Assembly: GCA_905214465.1 (NCBI GenBank) | Contig: CAJMMD010000011.1 | Span: forward strand, 11,000 to 74,999 | Length of the DNA: 64,000 bases | DNA from: an uncultured bacterium | GTDB taxonomy: Bacteria; Actinomycetota; Coriobacteriia; Coriobacteriales; Coriobacteriaceae | Reading direction: 5' to 3' | Part shown: piece by piece, positions 49,687 to 57,791 of the stretch | How positions within the stretch are numbered: position 1 is the first letter of the stretch | Layout of the letters: each line of letters starts with the position of its first letter | The notes under the pieces: generated by a model | Seen by the model: only the letters and a program-made list of their open reading frames with translations | Database searches by the model: none | Told to the model about the DNA's origin: nothing | Program-made: the position numbers and the translations under genes

Positions 49687-50061
49687 ATGTACGCAATCGT
49701 TAACACGGGCGGCAAGCAGTACAAGGTCGCCACCGACGATGTCATCACCGTCGAGAAGATCGAGGGCAATGAGGGCGACAAGGTCACCCTGCCGGTCATC
49801 TTCCTCAACGATGGTAAGAAGATCGTCACCGATCCCGACAAGCTGGCCAAGGCCAAGGTTACCGCTCAGATCGTTGAGCAGTTCAAGGGCGAGAAGCAGC
49901 TGGTCTTCAAGTTCCACAAGCGTAAGCGCTATCGTCGTCTGAAGGGTCACCGTCAGCAGCTCACCAAGCTGAAGATCGTGAAGGTCCAGGCTACGTCCCG
50001 CGCCAAGAAGGCTGTCAAGGCAGAGGCCGAGGCTGTTGCCGAGGCTCCCGTCGCCGAGTAG
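49687..50061 (+). CDS. rplU: 50S ribosomal protein L21
   Basis: 124 residues from MYAIVNTGGKQYKVATDD; the open frame 7 codons earlier is not used. KFHKRKRYRRLKGHRQQLTKLKI is the RNA-binding end of L21, normally at about residue 100. About 20 more residues, rich in Ala and Glu (KAVKAEAEAVAEAPVAE), extend it. L21 is an early-assembling protein next to 23S rRNA. GAAGGG gives the ribosome site. Followed by rpmA. Confidence 0.97.
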   Translation: MYAIVNTGGKQYKVATDDVITVEKIEGNEGDKVTLPVIFLNDGKKIVTDPDKLAKAKVTAQIVEQFKGEKQLVFKFHKRKRYRRLKGHRQQLTKLKIVKVQATSRAKKAVKAEAEAVAEAPVAE

Positions 50062-50094
50062 ATTACACTCGTAACGAAAGAGTAGGTATACACA

Positions 50095-50352
50095 ATGGCA
50101 CACAAAAAAGGACTCGGTTCCTCCCGTAATGGCCGTGACTCCCGCGGTCAGCGCCTTGGCACGAAGCGCTATGCCGGCCAGACGGTAACCACGGGCACGA
50201 TTCTCGTCCGTCAGCACGGCACGCACATCCACCCGGGTGAGAACGTTGGCCGTGGCAAGGACGACACGCTGTTCGCGCTGGTCGACGGTACCGTTGAGTT
50301 CCACAAGGGTATCAAGCACAGGGTCAGCGTACGCCCGCTCGCGAACGCGTAA
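50095..50352 (+). CDS. rpmA: 50S ribosomal protein L27
   Basis: 85 residues: MAHKKGLGSSRNGRDSRGQR then KRYAGQTVTTGTILVRQHGT. The N-terminal arm reaches the peptidyl-transferase centre. It begins directly with MAHKKG, without the cleaved leader seen in some Firmicutes. Gap of 33 bases after rplU and a GAAAGAG site. Confidence 0.98.
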   Translation: MAHKKGLGSSRNGRDSRGQRLGTKRYAGQTVTTGTILVRQHGTHIHPGENVGRGKDDTLFALVDGTVEFHKGIKHRVSVRPLANA

Positions 50353-50377
50353 TTTACCCTTCATAGAGCACATATGT

Positions 50378-50420
50378 GGGAGGCACTTGAGTTTTAGGAT
50401 TCAAGGGTCTCCCTCTTTTT
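50378..50420 (+). terminator. terminator or attenuator between rpmA and obgE
   Basis: GGGAGGCACTTGA (50378-50390) pairs imperfectly with TCAAGGGTCTCCC (50401-50413), followed by TCTTTTT. obgE begins 17 bases later, so some read-through is likely. Confidence 0.6.
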
Positions 50421-50436
50421 GTAGGAGGCGATTCTG

Positions 50437-51903
50437 TTGTCACAGTTCACCGATATCAGCCGCATTAACGTGTGCGGCGGCGACGGCGGAGCCGGATGCA
50501 TGTCGTTTAGGCGCGAGGCATTTGTCCCCAAGGGCGGCCCCGATGGCGGCGACGGCGGTCGTGGCGGCAATGTTGTCATCCAGGCCGATGCTCAGCTGTC
50601 TTCGCTGATCGATTACCGCTTCAAGCATCACTTCCGCGCCGAGCGCGGCACGCATGGGCAGGGTGCCCGTCGTAACGGTAAGAGCGGCGAGGACCTGATC
50701 CTGAAGGTTCCCATGGGTACCGTGGTGCGCGAGCTCGACCCCGAGACGCAGACCCCGATGTTCGAGATTGCTGACCTGGTGCACGATGGCGAGCGCGTTG
50801 TCGTGGCGCCCGGCGGAGCCGGTGGCCTGGGCAACACGCACTTTGTGACGTCGGTGCGTCGCGCGCCCGCGTTCGCTCAGCTGGGCGAACCGGCCGAGGA
50901 GCACTGGATTGAGCTTGAGATGAAGCTTATGGCCGATGCCGCGCTCGTGGGTTTCCCCTCGGTGGGCAAGTCCTCGCTTATCGCGCGCATGAGTGCCGCC
51001 CGTCCCAAGATCGCCGACTATCCGTTTACAACGCTCGTGCCGAACCTCGGCATGGTGCGTGCCGGTGAGTATTCTTACGTCGTTGCCGACGTTCCTGGTT
51101 TGATCGAGGGCGCGAGCGAGGGCAAGGGCCTGGGCCACCAGTTCCTGCGCCACATTGAGCGCACGGCGCTCATCATGCATGTCGTTGACATGACGGGCGG
51201 GTTTGAGGATCGCGATCCGGTCGAGGATTACCGTATCATCAACCGTGAGCTCGAGCAGTATGGCGCCGAGCTTTCGGAGCGTCCGCAGATCGTCGTCGCC
51301 AACAAGTGCGATGCGCCGGGCACGGCCGACAAGATTGCCGACCTCAAGCGCGCCGCGCTCGACGATGGACATATGTTCTTTGCCGTGTCCGCCGTGACGG
51401 GCGCCGGCCTCAACACGCTGATGCTTGCCGTGGGCGAGCAGGTGGCTAAGCTGCGTGCCGAGTTGGTGGTCTCCGCTGAGCCAGTCGATCTGCGCGACGA
51501 GGAGTGGGAGCGCCGCCGTCTGCAGCGCGAGAAGCGTTTCCGCATTGTCCAGGAAGAGCCCGGTGCCTTCCGTGTGGTTGGTCGCGCGATTGAGCGCATG
51601 GTCATCCAGACCGATTGGGAAAACGAGGAAGCTGTCATTTATCTACAGCACAAGTTTGCGCGTATGGGTGTTGACGACGCGCTCGAGAAGGCCGGTTGCC
51701 GTGCGGGCGACGAGGTCCGCATTTGCCAGCGCGCCTTTGACTTTGAGGGCGCTGAGGACTTCTCGGAGTACGAGGAGCTCGAGGACGCTGGCGAGGACGT
51801 TGCCGTTGAGGCCCTTGACGTGACCGATGCTCCGGATGAGGGCGTCGAGGTTGTCGATGCGGCGGATGTCGCGGACGATGCCGAGACCTCGGAGGGCGAG
51901 TAA
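50437..51903 (+). CDS. obgE: Obg family GTPase
   Basis: 488 residues from TTG 50437, with AGGAGG eight bases upstream. The glycine-rich OBG domain (CGGDGGAGCMSFRREAFVPK) covers 1-160. The G domain has GFPSVGKSSLI (G1), DVPGLIEGASEG (G3), and NKCDAPG (G4). The C-terminal OCT domain lies near residues 350-430. A strongly acidic tail of about 50 residues (EYEELEDAGEDVAVEAL, VADDAETSEGE) ends it. It acts in 50S assembly and stress response. Neighbours L21 and L27 are its usual companions. Confidence 0.97.
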   Translation: MSQFTDISRINVCGGDGGAGCMSFRREAFVPKGGPDGGDGGRGGNVVIQADAQLSSLIDYRFKHHFRAERGTHGQGARRNGKSGEDLILKVPMGTVVRELDPETQTPMFEIADLVHDGERVVVAPGGAGGLGNTHFVTSVRRAPAFAQLGEPAEEHWIELEMKLMADAALVGFPSVGKSSLIARMSAARPKIADYPFTTLVPNLGMVRAGEYSYVVADVPGLIEGASEGKGLGHQFLRHIERTALIMHVVDMTGGFEDRDPVEDYRIINRELEQYGAELSERPQIVVANKCDAPGTADKIADLKRAALDDGHMFFAVSAVTGAGLNTLMLAVGEQVAKLRAELVVSAEPVDLRDEEWERRRLQREKRFRIVQEEPGAFRVVGRAIERMVIQTDWENEEAVIYLQHKFARMGVDDALEKAGCRAGDEVRICQRAFDFEGAEDFSEYEELEDAGEDVAVEALDVTDAPDEGVEVVDAADVADDAETSEGE

Positions 51904-51906
51904 GCC

Positions 51907-52584
51907 ATGTCGCTGCGCGGTGGAATCGGTTTGCCCGAGCTGCCCATAAAAGAGGGCAAAGAGTTTCGGCTTGGCATTATGGGCGGCACATTCGACCCGA
52001 TTCATTACGGGCACCTGGTGACTGCCGAGCAGGCGCGCGAGTCGCTCGACTTGGACGCTGTGCTCTTTATGCCGGCGGGCTCTCCCGCCTTTAAGCTTGA
52101 CAAGCCGGTGACGCCTGCCGAGGACCGTTATGCCATGACGGTCCTCGCCACCGCCGCGAACCCGGCCTTTTTGGCGAGCCGGTTCGAGATTGACCGTCCG
52201 GGTGTAACCTATACGGCCGATACGCTTCATGCCCTTCGCGATTTTTACCCGCCGCAGGTAAAGCTCTACTTTATTACGGGCGCCGATGCGATTATCGATA
52301 TTGTGACCTGGCATGATGCCGAACGAATCGCTGAGCTTGCTACCTTTATTGCGGCGACGCGACCGGGCTTTGATATCGATACGGCGCGTGCCCGAATCAA
52401 AGAGTCGGGGCTGCCGTTCGACGTGCGCTATATTCAGATTCCGGCGCTGGCGATCAGCTCGACGAACATTCGTAAGCGAGTTGCCCGCGGCATGAGCGTG
52501 CGCTATCTTACGAGCGAGTCCGTGCTCGGCTACATTCGCAAGCGCAGGCTATATGCCGATTTGGGCCAAGAAGATTTTGAGTGA
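51907..52584 (+). CDS. nadD: nicotinate-nucleotide adenylyltransferase
   Basis: 225 residues. LGIMGGTFDPIHYGHLVTAE has the HxGH motif, ITGADAIIDIVTWHDAERI the middle, and ISSTNIRKRVARGMSVRY the ISSTxIR signature. It makes NaAD from NaMN and ATP. The 25-residue lead before the first strand is longer than usual; an internal start is possible but the site before 51907 (GAGTAAGCC) is weak. It overlaps yqeK by one base (TGATG). Confidence 0.95.
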   Translation: MSLRGGIGLPELPIKEGKEFRLGIMGGTFDPIHYGHLVTAEQARESLDLDAVLFMPAGSPAFKLDKPVTPAEDRYAMTVLATAANPAFLASRFEIDRPGVTYTADTLHALRDFYPPQVKLYFITGADAIIDIVTWHDAERIAELATFIAATRPGFDIDTARARIKESGLPFDVRYIQIPALAISSTNIRKRVARGMSVRYLTSESVLGYIRKRRLYADLGQEDFE

Positions 52585-53204
52585 TGGGGGCTACGTTGTC
52601 GGTAGAGGATCAGTTTGAGGGCGATGAGCGCGCGCTGCTCAAGCGCATTCAAGAGCTGCTCGATGTTCGCATGAAAGATAAGCGCAAGCGCTATGTGCAT
52701 TCGCTGGGTGTTGCCGAGACCGCACTTCATCTGGCCGAGGTCTACGGCGTTGACCGCTTTGATGCGGCTGCCGCCGGCTTAATTCACGACTGGGACAAGG
52801 TTCTTTCCGATGACGAGCTCGTGGCCCGCGCGCTTCACTATGGCATCAAGGTTGCCGGCTCTCCTTCCGCCGCGACGCCGCTTTTGCATGGCCCTGTTGC
52901 CGCCTATGAGCTTCCGCAGCTTTTTCCCGAGCTGTCACCGGCCGTTTTCCAGGCTGTCGACCGTCACACCGTGGGTGCCTGCGACATGACGCCGCTCGAT
53001 ATGGTGGTCTTTGTGGCAGATGCCATCGAGCCCAACCGTCACGGCGACTATGCCCATGCGCTGCGCAAGATGGTGGGGAAGTCCTCGCTCGATGAGTTGT
53101 TCTTCTCCTGTTTTGCGCAGGGTCTGGTCTTTGTGATCCAGTCCGGGCGCTATCTTTATCCCACGGCTATTACGATTTACAACCATTACGCCCAGCTGCG
53201 CTAG
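52584..53204 (+). CDS. yqeK: HD-domain nucleotide hydrolase YqeK
   Basis: 206 residues. HSLGVAETALHLAEVYGVD, AAAGLIHDWDKVLSDDEL (HD metal site) and VDRHTVGACDMTPLDMVVFVADAIEPNRHGD make it the YqeK family, which cleaves diadenosine tetraphosphate. It follows nadD with a TGATG overlap and precedes rsfS, the usual order nadD-yqeK-rsfS. A TTG at 52596 is an alternative start. Confidence 0.93.
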   Translation: MGATLSVEDQFEGDERALLKRIQELLDVRMKDKRKRYVHSLGVAETALHLAEVYGVDRFDAAAAGLIHDWDKVLSDDELVARALHYGIKVAGSPSAATPLLHGPVAAYELPQLFPELSPAVFQAVDRHTVGACDMTPLDMVVFVADAIEPNRHGDYAHALRKMVGKSSLDELFFSCFAQGLVFVIQSGRYLYPTAITIYNHYAQLR

Positions 53205-53232
53205 CTCGGGTGTGTCTAGAAAGAGGTATTCC

Positions 53233-53688
53233 ATGGCCGACGAGACCATGACTGACGAGCAGATTCTTGAAGGTGTGGAGCACAAGAGTTTCGTTGCCAC
53301 GTCCGACCGCACCGCCGCCTCGCTGTCCGCGAGCGGTGTCGCCGCCGAGGATGTCGCCCGCGCCGCCGCGCAGGCCGCCTACGACAAGAAGGGCGAGGAC
53401 GTGCAGGTGCTCGACCTGACCGAGCTTTCCGACGTGTGCGACTACTTTGTGCTTGCCACCGGTACCAACAACCGCCAGGTCGATTCGATTGTCGACGAGA
53501 TCGAGGAGAAGGTTGCCGAGGCTTGCGGCGAGCATCCGTTCTCCATCGAGGGCCGCGAGCAGAAGACCTGGATGCTCATGGACTACGGCTCGGTTGTCGT
53601 CCACGTCTTCACTCCCGAAGCCCGCGACTTTTACCGCCTAGAAAAGCTCTGGGGTGACGCCCCCCAGCTCCCCCTCGACCTCCTCTAG
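53233..53688 (+). CDS. rsfS: ribosome silencing factor RsfS
   Basis: 151 residues from ATG 53233, with AGAGG six bases upstream. An Asp/Ala-rich start of 40 residues precedes the core: DVQVLDLTELSDVCDYFVLATGTNNRQVDSI, PFSIEGREQKTWMLMDYGSVVVHVF, and RDFYRLEKLWGDAPQLPLD. It binds L14 and blocks subunit joining when nutrients are scarce. Longer than the usual 110 residues because of the N-terminal part. Confidence 0.95.
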   Translation: MADETMTDEQILEGVEHKSFVATSDRTAASLSASGVAAEDVARAAAQAAYDKKGEDVQVLDLTELSDVCDYFVLATGTNNRQVDSIVDEIEEKVAEACGEHPFSIEGREQKTWMLMDYGSVVVHVFTPEARDFYRLEKLWGDAPQLPLDLL

Positions 53689-53731
53689 TGGCTCATTTGA
53701 TATGGGGCTTTTAGCTAGCCTCGCGCATTTC

Positions 53732-53775
53732 GCCGGGCAGTTGCGGTTTTCCGCACCTGCCCGGCTTTCTATTTT
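53732..53775 (+). terminator. terminator after rsfS
   Basis: GCCGGGCAG (53732-53740) with an inner TGCGG...CCGCA stem pairs with CTGCCCGGC ending at 53765, followed by TTTCTATTTTT. It closes the rplU-rsfS unit. Confidence 0.9.
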
Positions 53776-53786
53776 TACAAAGGCGG

Positions 53787-55001
53787 TTAATCATTGAAGC
53801 GGGATTGGCGGCCGAAAGATAGGGCGGTGTCGCCGAACTTGTCTCGGACGGCATCGATCGCGACTGAGAGGTCGCGACGGTCGCTTGATTGGGCTCCGCG
53901 GTCGTCGACTTCGCAGAACAGGTCGGTCTGGATGCCGCCCTGATGGTCAAAGTCGCTCATCCCGATACCCGCCAGACGCACATGCATGCCTTCCTGCCAG
54001 ATGTTGTCGAGCAGTTCGAGCGCAACCGCCACAAAGATGTTCTCATCGTCGGTGGGGTGGGGAAGCCGCCGCTGCGCCGTGCGTCCGCTGCCATACGAAT
54101 ACTTAAGCTTGAGCGTTACCGTGCCGCCCGTCAGTCCCTGACGGCGCAGGCGGCGTCCAACCGACTCTCCCAACAGCGCAATCGCCGCTTCGATGTCCCC
54201 ACGCTCAGTCAAATCTTTCGCAAAGGTGCGCTCATTGCTCACGGATTTAACCTCGCGTTCCTCATCGAGGCTTGTTACTTCGGATATTTCGAGTCCCAGC
54301 GCACGCTGGCGCATGCGTTCGCCGTTGACGCCAAAAATAGAGGCCAAGGTGGATTCCGGCGCGCGTGACAGCTCGCCGAGCGTGTAGATGCGCATACGGC
54401 GCAGTCGCTCCTCGGCCGAGCGCCCGATGCCGCTCATGGCAGATACCGGCAGCGCGGCCAAAAAGCGCTGCTCGGTTCCGGGGCGCACAATCGTCAATCC
54501 AAACGGCTTGTCACGCTCGCTTGCGATCTTTGCGACCGTCTTGTTGCAGCCCACGCCAATGGAGCACGTCACTCCCAGCGCTGCCACACGGTCGCTTATA
54601 CGCCGTGCAACCAGCAGTGGGTCCTCGGGCGCAAAGCGACCCGGTGTGATATCGATAAAGGCTTCGTCGATGGATACGCGCTCAACGCGCGGCGTCTCCT
54701 CGGCAAGAATCGCCATGACCTGCGCGCTCACCTCGCGGTAGCGATCAAAGTGCCCGTGCGTCCAAATGGCTTGCGGGCACAAGCGCCGCGCCTCGGCCGA
54801 GGCCATGGCAGAGTGCACGCCAAAGCGGCGCGCCTCATACGAACACGTGGACACGACGCCACGCGAATCGGCGTCTCCGCCCACGATGAGTGGCTTTCCG
54901 CGCCATTCGGGATGATCGAGCATCTCCACGCTCGCAAAAAACGCATCGAGGTCCATGAGGCCCACCGCCGGACCCGTCCAGGGAGGCGGCGTGACGCTCA
55001 T
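53787..55001 (-). CDS. dinB: DNA polymerase IV (Y family)
   Basis: 404 residues from ATG 55001, chosen for GAGG at five bases; a longer frame to 55040 lacks support. VGLMDLDAFFASVEMLDHPEW holds the first catalytic Asp, VSIDEAFIDIT the second acidic pair, and SIGVGCNKTVAKIASERDKP the fingers. The C-terminal little finger domain is present, but the extreme C-terminus lacks an obvious beta-clamp motif QxxLF; DTALSFGRQSRFND may substitute. It does translesion synthesis. It is alone on the minus strand in this stretch. Confidence 0.95.
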   Translation of the reverse strand: MSVTPPPWTGPAVGLMDLDAFFASVEMLDHPEWRGKPLIVGGDADSRGVVSTCSYEARRFGVHSAMASAEARRLCPQAIWTHGHFDRYREVSAQVMAILAEETPRVERVSIDEAFIDITPGRFAPEDPLLVARRISDRVAALGVTCSIGVGCNKTVAKIASERDKPFGLTIVRPGTEQRFLAALPVSAMSGIGRSAEERLRRMRIYTLGELSRAPESTLASIFGVNGERMRQRALGLEISEVTSLDEEREVKSVSNERTFAKDLTERGDIEAAIALLGESVGRRLRRQGLTGGTVTLKLKYSYGSGRTAQRRLPHPTDDENIFVAVALELLDNIWQEGMHVRLAGIGMSDFDHQGGIQTDLFCEVDDRGAQSSDRRDLSVAIDAVRDKFGDTALSFGRQSRFND

Positions 55002-55083
55002 GGCATCCTCATAACCGTATGTATGTTCGCGTCTTTCCATGTCATGAGTATACCGCGCAGCTCATGTGGGGTGCGTGTATGTG

Positions 55084-55111
55084 CTTGCAAATCCCGAATT
55101 CTTGTCTAAGA
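55084..55111 (+). promoter_or_regulatory. probable promoter of the rpsP operon
   Basis: TTGCAA (55084-55089), 16-base spacer, TAAGAT (55106-55111), leaving a leader of about 120 bases before rpsP. No better candidate lies in this gap. Confidence 0.5.
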
Positions 55112-55241
55112 TATGGATTTGCCCTCGACTACACCGAAGAAGTTGGTCTCACGGACTTCACCTGCCCGCGTCGATGGCGTATTATGTTCAACTGTTTGTT
55201 TGTAGTTGCAGCCTAAAGCTGCTTGGTTGGAGGAGTTTCCT

Positions 55242-55583
55242 TTGGCAGTCAAGATTCGCCTTGCTCGTCACGGCGCTAAGAAGCGTCCGTACTACCGTGT
55301 CGTCGTCGCCGATTCCCGCGCCCCGCGTGACGGTCGTATCATCGAGGAGGTTGGCCGCTACAACCCGATGACCGCCCCCAAGACCATCAACCTCGACCTC
55401 GAGAAGATCGCCGACTGGCAGTCCAAGGGCGCTCAGCTCACCGACGCCGTCGCCGCTCTGGTCAAGGCCGCCAACGAGGGCGAGAAGACCGAGACCGTCG
55501 TCAAGAAGTCCAAGAAGCAGCTCGCCAAAGAGGCCGAGGCCGCTAAGGCTGCCGCTGAGGCCGCTGAGGGCGCCGAGGAGTAA
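55242..55583 (+). CDS. rpsP: 30S ribosomal protein S16
   Basis: 113 residues from TTG 55242 (MAVKIRLARHGAKKRPYYRV), with GGAGGAG upstream; the longer frame is not used. VVADSRAPRDGRIIEEVGRYNPM is diagnostic. The S16 core ends about residue 80; the rest is an Ala/Lys/Glu-rich tail (KKQLAKEAEAAKAAAEAAEG). First gene of rpsP-khpA-rimM-trmD-lepB. Confidence 0.97.
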   Translation: MAVKIRLARHGAKKRPYYRVVVADSRAPRDGRIIEEVGRYNPMTAPKTINLDLEKIADWQSKGAQLTDAVAALVKAANEGEKTETVVKKSKKQLAKEAEAAKAAAEAAEGAEE

Positions 55584-55586
55584 ATC

Positions 55587-55871
55587 GTGCCTGAGGTTGA
55601 CGCTGCACAGCTCGAGGGTGAGGCAATGCTCTCAGATCGCATCGCCGATCTCGTCGAATATCTCGTTGTTCAGATCGTCGACGACCCGGATTCCGTGAGC
55701 CTTGAGGTCATCGATGGTGACGACGCCTCTACGATTGAGGTTTCGGTCGCCGAGGATGACGTCGCTAAGGTCATCGGCCGTCGTGGCCGTACCATCAAGG
55801 CCATTCGCACGCTCGCCCGTGCGCTGGCCGCTCGCCTCGACACTGCTGTCGAGGTAGAGGTTCTGGGCTAG
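55587..55871 (+). CDS. khpA: KH-domain RNA-binding protein KhpA
   Basis: 94 residues from GTG 55587, preceded by GAGGAG in the end of rpsP. A KH domain with VIGRRGRTIKAIRTLARAL, the GxxG loop, covers residues 40-90. KhpA binds RNA and, with KhpB, affects cell division in Gram-positive bacteria. It is usual between rpsP and rimM. An ATG at 55626 is an alternative start. Confidence 0.92.
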   Translation: MPEVDAAQLEGEAMLSDRIADLVEYLVVQIVDDPDSVSLEVIDGDDASTIEVSVAEDDVAKVIGRRGRTIKAIRTLARALAARLDTAVEVEVLG

Positions 55872-55875
55872 GACT

Positions 55876-56397
55876 TTGAGGTCCCAGTACAAAAATATCG
55901 CCCGTGTGGTCAAGCCGCACGGAAGGAAGGGGGAGGTCCTCGCGCAGCCGCTGCGGGGGCTTCCTTCTGTATTAGAGCCGGGTATGCGCGTCGCCCTGAC
56001 GCCGCCGGCGCTCAAGCGCGACCGCTTTTGCACGGTTGTGTCCGTCACCGATACGGGCGATGGCGATCTGGTCTCATTTGAGGGCATTGACGACTTGACG
56101 GCCGCCGAGGGCATCACGGGATGCTATGTGCTGGCAAATCGTGACGATTTTGAGCTCGATTCACTCGACGCCGCCTATACCGACCTGATGGGTCGCGAGG
56201 TGGTTGACGAGCGCTTCGGTTCGCTCGGCACGATCGTCGAGATCATGTCGACGCCCGCTAACGATGTTTGGGTTGTCGAGGGCGATCGGTACGGCGAGGT
56301 ACTGATTCCCGTGATCGAGCAGGTTGTGCTCGATCTTCCCGACACAGGAACAATTTCCGTCCACGTTATGGACGGCCTGATCGATATGGACAAGTAG
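55876..56397 (+). CDS. rimM: 16S rRNA processing protein RimM
   Basis: 173 residues from TTG 55876. IARVVKPHGRKGEVLAQPL is the RimM start, and GREVVDERFGSLGTIVEIMSTPANDVWVVE the PRC-barrel half. It binds S19 and assists 30S head maturation. The ribosome site is weak (TAGGA), consistent with coupling to khpA, whose stop is 4 bases upstream. Confidence 0.95.
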   Translation: MRSQYKNIARVVKPHGRKGEVLAQPLRGLPSVLEPGMRVALTPPALKRDRFCTVVSVTDTGDGDLVSFEGIDDLTAAEGITGCYVLANRDDFELDSLDAAYTDLMGREVVDERFGSLGTIVEIMSTPANDVWVVEGDRYGEVLIPVIEQVVLDLPDTGTISVHVMDGLIDMDK

Positions 56398-56407
56398 GGA
56401 GGACAAC

Positions 56408-57166
56408 ATGCTGATTGAGACCCTTTCGGTCTTTCCCGAGATGTTTGAGCCCGTCATGTCCACATCGATTTTGGGCCGCGCCCGCAAGGCCGGCCTTTTT
56501 GATTTTAAGGCGTATAACCTGCGCGACTGGACGCACGACCGCCATCGCACCGTCGATGACGAGCCGTATGGCGGCGGGCAGGGCATGCTCATGAAGGTCG
56601 AGCCTATCGCCGAGGCCATCGAGGCCATTAGCGCAGAGGGTCCCAAGCCCACTGTGGTGTTCTTTACCCCCTGTGGCGAGCCTTTTACGCAGCATGTGGC
56701 CGAGCGCCTGCTCAAAAGCGAGCGCCTGCTGTTTGTGTGCAGTCGCTACGAGGGCGTCGACGAGCGCGCATACGCGTATGCCGATGAGCGCCTGTCGATC
56801 GGCGATTACGTGCTCACGGGCGGCGAGCTTCCCGCTATGGTCGTTGCCGACGCCGTCGTGCGTCTGATTCCCGGCGCCCTTGGTGACGAGATGAGCAACG
56901 TCGATGAGTCATTCTCGACCGCCGAGGACGGTGGCCTGCTCGAGTACGCGCAGTACACCCGTCCCGCCGAGTTCAATGGCGAGGGTGTGCCTCCGGTGCT
57001 CGTGAGCGGCGATCACGCCAAGGTCGATGCCTGGCGTCGCAAGAATGCCATCGAGCGCACCTGCCGCTGGCGTCCCGATCTGATCGAGACGGCGCGGCTC
57101 ACGCCTGAGGAGCGCGCGTACGCGCAAGAGATTTTGGACGCGTCGTATTCGCTAAGCGAGGAGTGA
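56408..57166 (+). CDS. trmD: tRNA (guanine-37-N1)-methyltransferase
   Basis: 252 residues. LSVFPEMFEPVMSTSILGRA start, DDEPYGGGQGMLMKVEPI, and the trefoil-knot SAM site SRYEGVDERAY...GDYVLTGGELPAM. It methylates G37 of tRNAs that read CNN codons, preventing frameshift. AGGGAGG precedes the ATG. Overlaps the start of lepB region only if lepB begins at 57163. Confidence 0.97.
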   Translation: MLIETLSVFPEMFEPVMSTSILGRARKAGLFDFKAYNLRDWTHDRHRTVDDEPYGGGQGMLMKVEPIAEAIEAISAEGPKPTVVFFTPCGEPFTQHVAERLLKSERLLFVCSRYEGVDERAYAYADERLSIGDYVLTGGELPAMVVADAVVRLIPGALGDEMSNVDESFSTAEDGGLLEYAQYTRPAEFNGEGVPPVLVSGDHAKVDAWRRKNAIERTCRWRPDLIETARLTPEERAYAQEILDASYSLSEE

Positions 57167-57168
57167 GA

Positions 57169-57732
57169 ATGGTTCCATCGCAGCATTCCGTGCTAAAGGG
57201 TGCCTTTGAGTGGATCGTGGTCGTCGCGATTGCGCTCGTCGCCACCTTTTTGATTCGCTCATTTGTGGTTGAACCCTTTGTGGTGCCTACCGGCTCCATG
57301 GAGTCCACGATCGAGATTGGCGATCAGATCCTGGCGCAAAAGGTGAGCCTCGAGCTCGGTCAGCCCGTTAAACAGGGCGATATTGTGGTATTCCACAACC
57401 CCGATGGCACCTCCGAGCACGATGTTCTCGTCAAGCGAGTTATTGCCACGGCCGGTCAGACGGTCGACCTTCAGGACGGCAAGGTCGTCGTCGACGGCCA
57501 GGCGCTCGATGAGGACTATACGACCGGCATGAGCTGGCCGCTTTCGGTCCAGGCCCCTGGCGCTCAGGTGAGCTATCCCTACACCGTTCCCGACGGGTGC
57601 GTGTGGGTGATGGGCGACAACCGCGAGAACTCTGCTGACTCCCGCTATTTTGGCCCGGTCGACCGCTCCGACTTGATCGCCGTGGCGCTTGTGCGCTACT
57701 GGCCGCTCAACCGTATCGGCGCTATCGACTAA
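57169..57732 (+). CDS. lepB: signal peptidase I
   Basis: 187 residues from ATG 57169, with AGGAG in the trmD end at five bases. One N-terminal helix (EWIVVVAIALVATFLI, 14-29), then PTGSMESTI with catalytic Ser43, DVLVKRVIATAGQ with the general base Lys89, and GDNRENSADSRYFGPV. It cleaves signal peptides at the outer membrane face. Usual Gram-positive length. Ends the rpsP operon. Confidence 0.95.
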   Translation: MVPSQHSVLKGAFEWIVVVAIALVATFLIRSFVVEPFVVPTGSMESTIEIGDQILAQKVSLELGQPVKQGDIVVFHNPDGTSEHDVLVKRVIATAGQTVDLQDGKVVVDGQALDEDYTTGMSWPLSVQAPGAQVSYPYTVPDGCVWVMGDNRENSADSRYFGPVDRSDLIAVALVRYWPLNRIGAID

Positions 57733-57791
57733 AAACCGCTATAGTACAGTACCTAACCGTGTAATCGTTTCGACGAGGGGATATTAGAGGC

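Noticed and set aside
50378..50420. L27/Obg gap hairpin as a riboswitch
   Set aside because: Only one imperfect stem with a T-run; too small for any known riboswitch aptamer.
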